NCBI GenBank assembly: GCA_001598975.1
Contig: BBXU01003211.1
Span: forward strand, 1 to 10,400
Source: Parachlorella kessleri
Taxonomy: Eukaryota > Chlorophyta > Trebouxiophyceae > Chlorellales > Chlorellaceae
Direction of reading: 5' to 3'
Length of the DNA: 10,400 nt
Shown: in pieces, positions 9,301-10,400 of the stretch
How positions within the stretch are numbered: the first letter of the stretch is position 1
Layout of the letters: each line of letters opens with the position of its first letter
The notes under the pieces: model-generated
The model's input: only the letters and a program-made list of their open reading frames with translations
Databases searched by the model: none
Told to the model about the DNA's origin: nothing
Program-made: the position numbers and the translations under genes

Positions 9301-10084
9301 GGGTGTAGAGCAGGGCCAGGCTGAGGGAGGGGGCTGCCAGAGACACTTCCCACTCCAGGGGCTCCTCGGCGCTCAGCTGCAGGAAGGGCAAGGAGTTCCA
9401 ACAGCATGGGTCACACCTAGGGACACCTCCCACGCTCACCAGCAGGCTGCACAGCGGTTAAGGCCGCAGAGGAGCGCGCGGTAAGACACTACAACAGCAC
9501 ACCATCTGGTGCACCCGGCGGGGCCGCAGTGCTGCCCAAGCTTCACCCTCGTAGCAACACCCTTACAGGCAGAGCACCCGACGCAGTCAGCCTACAGATT
9601 GACTCACAAACACCTTAACAGCTGGGTGCCGGATGCCACAACTCCTGCAGCAGCCTGGCGCCCACCCACGCAAATGCAACAGCATGGATGCCTGCCGCAT
9701 GGATGCCGTCAGGTGGTTGTGGGCTACATTCCAGCCTACGCCCCGGGGTTTCTGACCCTGAGGCCCCCATCAAACCTTACATACCCACACCCAGCCACAA
9801 CAGCAGCACCTCCCCACCTGTCTGACAGACGCTGCCAGGTCATGCGCCTGGTACAGGCTGGCCTCCAAGGAGGGGGGCGCCCCCTCAGGCCCCTGCCTGC
9901 CTGCGCCGCCGCCGTACCCGCCAAACCCGCCAAAGCCCCCGTACAGCCCCAGCCCGCTGCTGCTGCTGCTGCCTCCGGCCAGTCCGGCTGCCAGCGAGTC
10001 GTGGGCCGACAAGAAGAGGGAGGCGGCGGAGGACTGGAGGGAGCCCAGGAGGGACTTGGCATCAAAGAACTCGTCCAGCTCCTC
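226..10084 (-). CDS. ATG2: ATG2, autophagy lipid-transfer protein, 17-exon interior part of gene
   Basis: This is the whole gene model within the window, read on the minus strand. Exons: 10084-9818, 9376-8854, 8581-7873, 7708-7666, 7519-7379, 7103-6798, 6583-6274, 6107-5351, 5004-4899, 4625-3458, 3270-3123, 2902-2684, 2441-2261, 1986-1398, 1132-1024, 683-583, 384-226. All 16 introns are GT-AG and all exon phases agree, giving one open frame of about 1,945 codons. Blocks resembling plant ATG2 occur in the right order along the chain. Family knowledge: ATG2 is a long rod with a hydrophobic groove that moves phospholipids from the endoplasmic reticulum to the growing autophagosome membrane, working with ATG9 and ATG18/WIPI. 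The N-terminal chorein domain and the extreme C-terminus lie outside the window. VPS13 is the main alternative but fits the block order and sequences less well. Splice sites were called by eye. Confidence 0.9.
583..683 (-). CDS. ATG2: ATG2 exon p: start of ATG C-terminal domain
   Basis: This exon has 33 complete codons, phase 2 to 1, between TTGTACAG| and CTTG|GTAAGA. It continues the exon o frame as RGDLAEVLNLFPWGGVTLQF followed by RHLRLFGVHDAST. Plant ATG2 is remembered with a matching G-x-Y-x-E-L-V-N-L-V-P-W-K-G-V-E-L run and a V-G-V-Y strand. This forms the first half of the ATG C-terminal domain shared with VPS13. The donor GTAAGA is strong. Confidence 0.95.
684..1023 (-). other. Intron between exons o and p (340 bases)
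   Basis: The intron runs from GTGGGT to TGTTGTACAG. It is comparatively AT-rich in its second half (about 720-860). The frame of exon p remains open for about 230 bases into it and encodes a hydrophobic, Val/Leu/Phe-rich text without ATG2 character, so it is considered non-coding. No repeat or RNA gene was recognised. Confidence 0.75.
1024..1132 (-). CDS. ATG2: ATG2 exon o: DYQPQRVDIAAL block
   Basis: This exon has 35 complete codons, phase 1 to 2, between TTGCCTTGCAG| and GCGCAG|GTGGGT. It reads RSGGFIQRCEVQPFTVTIDY then QPQRVDIAALR. The plant counterpart is remembered as Y-I-Q-K-F-E-L-x-P-L-x-V-x-V-D-Y-x-P-x-R-V-D-L-A-A-L-R, an excellent fit residue by residue. The Met near its start (1121) is internal. 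The last Arg codon is split and completed in exon p. Confidence 0.95.
1398..1986 (-). CDS. ATG2: ATG2 exon n: conserved RLQLEQGTIAFLQRFF block with long insert
   Basis: This exon has 196 codons plus one base, phase 0 to 1, between CTCCCTGCGCAG| and CCAG|GTGCGG. It starts VDVFPQQESHAMRVVASLRR and LDVRECKEQL, equivalent to the F-P...V-Q-D-L-E-I-R-D stretch of ATG2. A His/Gln/Ser-rich insert of roughly 60-70 residues (about 1700-1900) follows. The conserved course resumes with LDWRQVLGHHAALCP, TCLAVVAVEAVRPD and YRVEVQLLALRLQLEQ, then GTIAFLQRFFAPF. This matches the well-conserved animal and plant motif L-H-V-x-P ... R-V-S-L-x-P-L-R-L-N-I-D-Q-D-A-L-x-F-L-x-x-F-F. It is the clearest family diagnosis in the window. 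The exon ends in an acidic linker. Confidence 0.95.
2261..2441 (-). CDS. ATG2: ATG2 exon m: ISLRDINVVVTL strand
   Basis: This exon has 60 codons after a split Arg codon, phase 2 to 0, between GGCCAGTAG| and GTCCAG|GTAGGT. The text LPPGYPEPSSRISLRDINVV followed by VTLVSSSTLQ corresponds to the conserved strand that in other ATG2 proteins reads roughly R-V-L-L-K-N-L/I-D-V-x-W-R-M-Y or L-L-R-D-L-C-V. After a short loop, YRHELQLRAQQLGVQ begins the next strand, which is completed by exon n. In ATG2 of plants and animals a V/L-E-L-x-L-S strand precedes a Y/F-P motif. The junction of exons m and n therefore falls inside a conserved block and reads smoothly across it. Confidence 0.88.
2684..2902 (-). 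CDS. ATG2: ATG2 exon l
   Basis: This exon has 72 complete codons, phase 2 to 2, between GGTACTGCAG| and GGCCAG|GTGGGT. It begins by completing a Glu codon, EEAPEGDGTWFCAPVV, passes through a Ser/Thr-rich loop, and ends LHQRVLGEVLPGLIRDDYLD followed by a polar piece. No diagnostic family motif was recognised. The exon sits in the linker between the G-W-Y segment and the next groove strand, which in plants is also poorly conserved. The strong acceptor and the agreement of phase on both sides are the support. Confidence 0.75.
3123..3270 (-). CDS. ATG2: ATG2 exon k: GWYEALEN segment
   Basis: This exon has 48 complete codons, phase 1 to 2, after CACTGGTGCAG|. Joined to exon j it reads PGGWYEALENEPLSPAG followed by PPVLIDNFFDP. 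Plant ATG2 has a similar G-W-Y stretch followed by a V-I-E-N-H-I motif, as remembered. The rest is Pro/Arg/Glu-rich. The donor is CCAGA|GTGGGT at 3122; it is accepted because GTGGGT recurs at other donors of this gene and its phase fits exon l, although the exon-side A is not ideal. An in-frame TAA just beyond (TTTAAT) shows that splicing must occur here or earlier. Confidence 0.75.
3458..4625 (-). CDS. ATG2: ATG2 exon j: largest exon, central groove
   Basis: This exon has 389 codons plus one base and ends CCTG|GTGTAC in phase 1. The start is 4625 (TATTGCAG|TCT) or 4612 (GGGACAG|AGA), depending on the exon i donor. Main landmarks are LDWLVEVSDLALRYEPPQ (about 4250-4305), then AAVLVCGSSSCSGG, and HLAQAGYVCVATEGELSARI (about 3975-4035). 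The exon goes on to WHLQLQNHLLNVTLTQQGAL and LMQQLSRQLGP. As remembered, plant ATG2 has the same order: a strand ending L-S-Y-E-P, an A-A-S-S-L-S strand, a K-A-G-Y-V-x-V-A-x-E motif, then a strand-helix ending in R-L-A-x-Q-L-Q. Gln/His/Ser-rich and Ala/Gln-rich loops (about 4310-4385 and 3700-3840) are expansions. The exon closes with QYWDNPQTFPG. Confidence 0.92.
4622..4765 (+). mobile_element. tRNA-derived SINE-like retroposon with 16-bp target duplication
   Basis: A body of about 95 bases (4638-4732) ends in a run of about 18 A (4733-4750). It is bounded by perfect 16-base direct repeats, AAGACTGCAATACTCG, at 4622-4637 and 4750-4765, where the first A of the right copy is shared with the tail. 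This is the hallmark of target-primed reverse transcription. The body resembles a tRNA: TAGCGCTAATTCGG (4649-4662) is close to a polymerase III A box with part of the D arm, AGAGCGTCGG (4663-4672) matches a common tRNA D-arm/anticodon-stem sequence, and AGTTTGGTCCC (4698-4708) is a degenerate B box. It lies antisense to ATG2, inside the intron between exons i and j. Family unnamed; an insertion this short could also be a tRNA retropseudogene. Confidence 0.8.
4899..5004 (-). CDS. ATG2: ATG2 exon i (donor uncertain: 4899 or 4907)
   Basis: This short exon begins after CTTTTCCCTTGCAG| and completes the Arg codon split in exon h. It reads RPQGREEVVSLRRHPRTG then RCFIPTDAQVAISLA. The hydrophobic alternation at the end suggests one groove strand. 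Two donors are possible. GGCAG|GTAGGC (exon end 4907, phase 1) has the G at +5 seen in nearly every other donor of this gene. GGCAG|GTGGCG (end 4899, phase 0) fits the exon j acceptor at 4625. The first requires exon j to start at 4612 instead. Both keep the frame open and differ by only a few residues. Confidence 0.7.
5005..5350 (-). other. Intron between exons h and i (346 bases)
   Basis: The intron runs from GTATGG to TTTTCCCTTGCAG. It is less GC-rich than the exons and ends with a good pyrimidine tract. I see no gene or repeat in it. A long plus-strand open frame (4827-5519) spans it but is antisense to exons h and i and becomes Pro/Ala/Arg-rich over exon h, which marks it as a shadow. 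Confidence 0.75.
5351..6107 (-). CDS. ATG2: ATG2 exon h: strand block with LLSTSNLSGVSGG
   Basis: This exon has 251 complete codons, phase 1 to 2, between AGCTGGCAG| and GCCAG|GTATGG. The order of elements is: ALTDVELSLDLSQ; then HTSPLYARLSAPDIQATLT and PALAALTNLADALLQL, which resemble the plant stretch where S-P-L-x-x-x-R-L-x-A-P-D precedes a helix; a Gly/Ser/Asn-rich insert (about 5690-5810); VQVAVEVECNISCQLFDRP; and GFQGVQLLSTSNLSGVSGGG followed by ALVVACEGL. The last matches the remembered plant motif with L-L-S-V-S-N-I-G-G-I-S-G. That is one of the clearest ATG2 signals in the window. The acceptor was picked because it alone gives the phase needed by exon g; CAGGTGGCAG| at 6121 would not. 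Confidence 0.87.
6108..6273 (-). repeat. Intron g-h with GCAA/GCAC tetranucleotide microsatellite (6177-6231)
   Basis: Positions 6177-6231 on the plus strand are about a dozen units of GCAA with interspersed CACG/GCAC variants (TTGC/GTGC on the transcribed strand). The tract lies wholly inside the 166-base intron between exons g and h, about 43 bases from the donor. Translated in any frame it gives artificial Lys-Gln-Ala-Ser or Leu-Ala-Cys repeats, so open frames crossing it are spurious. It is probably length-polymorphic. Confidence 0.9.
6274..6583 (-). CDS. ATG2: ATG2 exon g
   Basis: This exon has 103 codons plus one base, phase 0 to 1, between CACCACCCTGCAG| and GGAAG|GTGAGG. It begins MYREGGPQASFL; the Met is internal, not a start. 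Recognisable strand-like parts are HQKLSLRGETLRC, PQGLLVDARWRSG and SWQRLAVRLQPPQD, consistent with groove strands separated by loops. No single motif identifies the family here; the assignment rests on frame continuity with exons f and h. The next intron carries a tetranucleotide microsatellite close to the donor. Confidence 0.75.
6798..7103 (-). CDS. ATG2: ATG2 exon f
   Basis: This exon has 102 codons, phase 0 to 0, between CTCCTGCCTGCAG| and ACG|GTGAGG. CAG|GTGGTG, ending at 6807, is an alternative donor in the same phase. The first third (AFLDRLAPSHLAATPSLLLQ) is helical and Gln/Ala-rich. The central part, VWDCSMAANSATLYLVGG, resembles the plant ATG2 strand pair in which a conserved W-D/E precedes a V-x-x-x-x-L-Y-L-x strand. 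A Gly/Ala-rich loop follows, then GLGRLFSHQ. The frame stays open well into both flanking introns, so the edges rest on splice signals and phase rather than on stop codons. Confidence 0.75.
7379..7519 (-). CDS. ATG2: ATG2 exon e
   Basis: This exon has 47 codons, phase 0 to 0. The text reads YSYVALDMGMGKQPGAVVVR then GLQRLGRAPELGEVA, compatible with a strand-turn-strand element of the groove, though I recognise no diagnostic motif. The acceptor is CCCCCAG|GCG at 7520; a second CAG 12 bases further on would start the exon at 7507, also in phase. The donor chosen is GCG|GTGAGC; GAG|GTGGCG six bases earlier is also in frame but lacks G at position +5. Its place is fixed by phases and by its position between exons d and f. 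Confidence 0.7.
7666..7708 (-). CDS. ATG2: ATG2 exon d: 43-base microexon
   Basis: This very short exon encodes VGHHLFAVSFEDLR, with its first base completing the Arg codon split by the previous intron. It is framed by an acceptor (CAGCATTAG|G) and a perfect plant-type donor (AGG|GTAAGT), phase 2 to 0. Both phases fit exons c and e, and skipping it would break the frame. It reads as a single beta-strand, as expected between exon c's helix and exon e. The hydrophobic alternation LFAVSFEDL supports it as real coding sequence. It is easily missed by gene finders. Confidence 0.75.
7873..8581 (-). CDS. ATG2: ATG2 exon c: PLTLWLSVPLLERL block with long Gly/Ala loops
   Basis: This exon has 236 complete codons, phase 1 to 2, between TGTGCTGTGCAG| and GGCCAG|GTGAGG. 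The best family signature is near 8100-8210: LDLTLAVQPLTLWLSVPLLE followed by RLKSYCEQVE. As remembered, plant ATG2 has a similar strand-helix pair in which a P-x-x-x-W-x-x motif precedes a short helix. Before it lie a strand-like piece (ASIYQSALQPSMFLEGP) and a Ser/Gly/Gln-rich insert including a run of Gln near 8265-8285. After it comes a very Gly/Ala/Thr-rich loop (about 7960-8095), then a helix ending IQEILVDLKEA. The loops are much longer than in land plants. Confidence 0.85.
8854..9376 (-). CDS. ATG2: ATG2 exon b: groove beta-strands with Ser/Asn loop
   Basis: This exon has 174 codons plus one base, phase 0 to 1, between CTTCCTGCAG| and GCAG|GTGGGT. The start, LSAEEPLEWEVSLAAPSLSL, resembles the plant segment where an acidic/leucine piece leads into the beta-strand IAGVSVVLSF. 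After a Ser/Gly/Asn-rich, probably disordered insert (about 9120-9290), the chain resumes with APRLALELQGVSVSAACSAG and LTLRQVEASEHLV. This alternation of a long strand with a V-x-E-x-x-E-x-L type strand is typical of the repeating beta groove of ATG2 and VPS13. The second half ends in a Pro/Glu-rich linker. Boundaries are well supported by phase at both ends. Confidence 0.85.
9377..9817 (-). other. Longest intron of the gene (441 bases), between exons a and b
   Basis: This intron runs from GTGGGG to CTTCCTGCAG. I see no gene, clear transposon or RNA in it. The plus strand is open for most of it (9509-10102 frame), but that reading crosses into exon a in antisense and has no recognisable product. 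Short near-repeats such as GCATGGATGCC at about 9683 and 9698 are noted, with no assigned role. Confidence 0.65.
9818..10084 (-). CDS. ATG2: ATG2 exon a: DEFFDA block and Gly-rich loop
   Basis: This exon has 89 codons, phase 0 to 0, between TTCCCGCAG| and CAG|GTGGGG. It opens with EELDEFFDAKSLLGSLQSSA followed by SLFLSAHDSLAAG. As remembered, this corresponds to the plant ATG2 stretch with a D-Q/E-F-F motif followed by a Ser/Ala-rich helix that precedes the central rod. A Gly/Phe/Tyr-rich run (about 9905-9955, GGFGGFGGYGGG type) then forms a probable flexible loop. The exon ends with a short helical piece rich in Ala and Leu. The acceptor at 10085 is preferred over an AG about 14 bases upstream because the ATG2-like text begins exactly at GAG GAG. 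Confidence 0.8.
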
Positions 10085-10400
10085 CTGCGGGAAGAGTACT
10101 AGAGAAGCAGGTGAGCTGAGGTGAGGTGTACCGCGGAACCTGACGAGGCGGTGTAGGAGTGAAGGGAACCAAGATGGACTTGGTGTCGGAGCTTCTTGTT
10201 CGTGGACAGGGGGAGTGCCAATGACGCACATTGGGGTGGAGGCGGGGCATGAGAAAGCCCATGAGAGACAAGGCGTTGACCAGGGCGTCCATCCCCCGCT
10301 GCAGACGGCCCAAGGAGCCCTTGATGTCCCGAAAGTTGTGTCATGTGAGCAAGACTATCCAGCAAATTGTGCCTGTGATAGTGGTGCCAGGTCACGGGGG
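10085..10400 (-). other. Intron or intron plus one doubtful exon at right edge
   Basis: The 316 bases upstream of exon a end in a good acceptor, with a pyrimidine-rich run before TTCCCGCAG at 10086-10085. The reading frame of exon a stays open through the first part of this region, but the translation there is Pro/Ser-rich and not ATG2-like, so it is taken as intron. Nothing else is recognised except the doubtful exon at 10230-10319. Confidence 0.5.
10230..10319 (-). CDS. Doubtful extra ATG2 exon upstream of exon a
   Basis: This is a 30-codon stretch open in one frame, reading GSLGRLQRGMDALVNALS then MGFLMPRLHPN. It looks like an amphipathic, protein-like segment. A possible donor (AAT|GTGCGT) ends it in phase 0, which fits exon a. 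The possible acceptor (CATCAAG|GGC) has no clear pyrimidine tract, and an in-frame TGA lies shortly upstream at about 10342, so the exon cannot extend further. I cannot match it to a remembered ATG2 segment. It may equally be intron sequence, with the true preceding exon beyond the right edge. Confidence 0.28.

Noticed and set aside
9117..9308. Plus-strand poly-Leu stretch resembling a signal anchor
   Set aside because: It is the complement of Ser/Asn codons in exon b (GCTGCTGTTGCT); no supporting start context or homology.
226..10084. VPS13 instead of ATG2
   Set aside because: Both share the groove fold and the ATG C-terminal domain. The RLQLEQGTIAFLQRFF block next to the RVDIAALR block, and the order of the other motifs, fit ATG2 and specifically plant ATG2.
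1..10400. A bacterial operon or new defence system
   Set aside because: Coding blocks are bounded by GT-AG introns in consistent phase, no ribosome-binding sites or compact gene order exist, and all strong protein text belongs to one eukaryotic gene.

Overview
The window is eukaryotic nuclear DNA and, apart from one small retroposon and some simple repeats, is filled by the interior of a single gene on the minus strand. The organism is most likely a GC-rich, intron-dense green alga (Chlorophyta). The reasons are strong GC bias, about one GT-AG intron per 350 coding bases, introns of about 145-440 bases, acceptors mostly ending in TGCAG, proteins rich in Ala/Gly/Ser/Gln linkers, and closest remembered similarity to land-plant proteins. 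The genus cannot be named from this sequence.

The gene is recognised as ATG2, the bridge-like (RBG/chorein-family) lipid-transfer protein of autophagy. Reading right to left, 17 exons (10084 down to 226) join in one frame with matching phases at every junction, about 1,945 codons in all. Blocks resembling plant ATG2 occur in the expected order: the EELDEFFDAKSLLGSL block (exon a), LQGVSVSA (b), PLTLWLSVPLLERL (c), LLSTSNLSGVSGG (h), VEVSDLALRYEP and LAQAGYVCVATEGEL (j), GGWYEALEN (j/k junction), ISLRDINVVVTL (m), VDVFPQQES..RVVASLRRLDVRE and LLALRLQLEQGTIAFLQRFF (n), DYQPQRVDIAALRRGDLAEV (o/p) and WLEDIVKYQVHKFLAGI (q). These similarities are from memory; no database search was run.

The gene is cut at both window edges. 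The N-terminal chorein domain and start codon lie beyond the right edge, with one doubtful further exon at 10230-10319. The last part of the C-terminal domain is not convincingly present left of 226 and probably lies beyond the left edge, past a C-rich low-complexity tract.

The main non-genic feature is a short tRNA-derived SINE-like insertion (about 4638-4750, plus strand, poly-A tail) with a 16-bp target-site duplication. It sits in the intron between exons i and j, and the duplicated target includes a candidate 3' splice site. Other features are a GCAA/GCAC tetranucleotide microsatellite in an intron and C-rich tracts at the left edge. I see no promoter, RNA gene, second protein gene, CRISPR array, or any novel multi-gene system.
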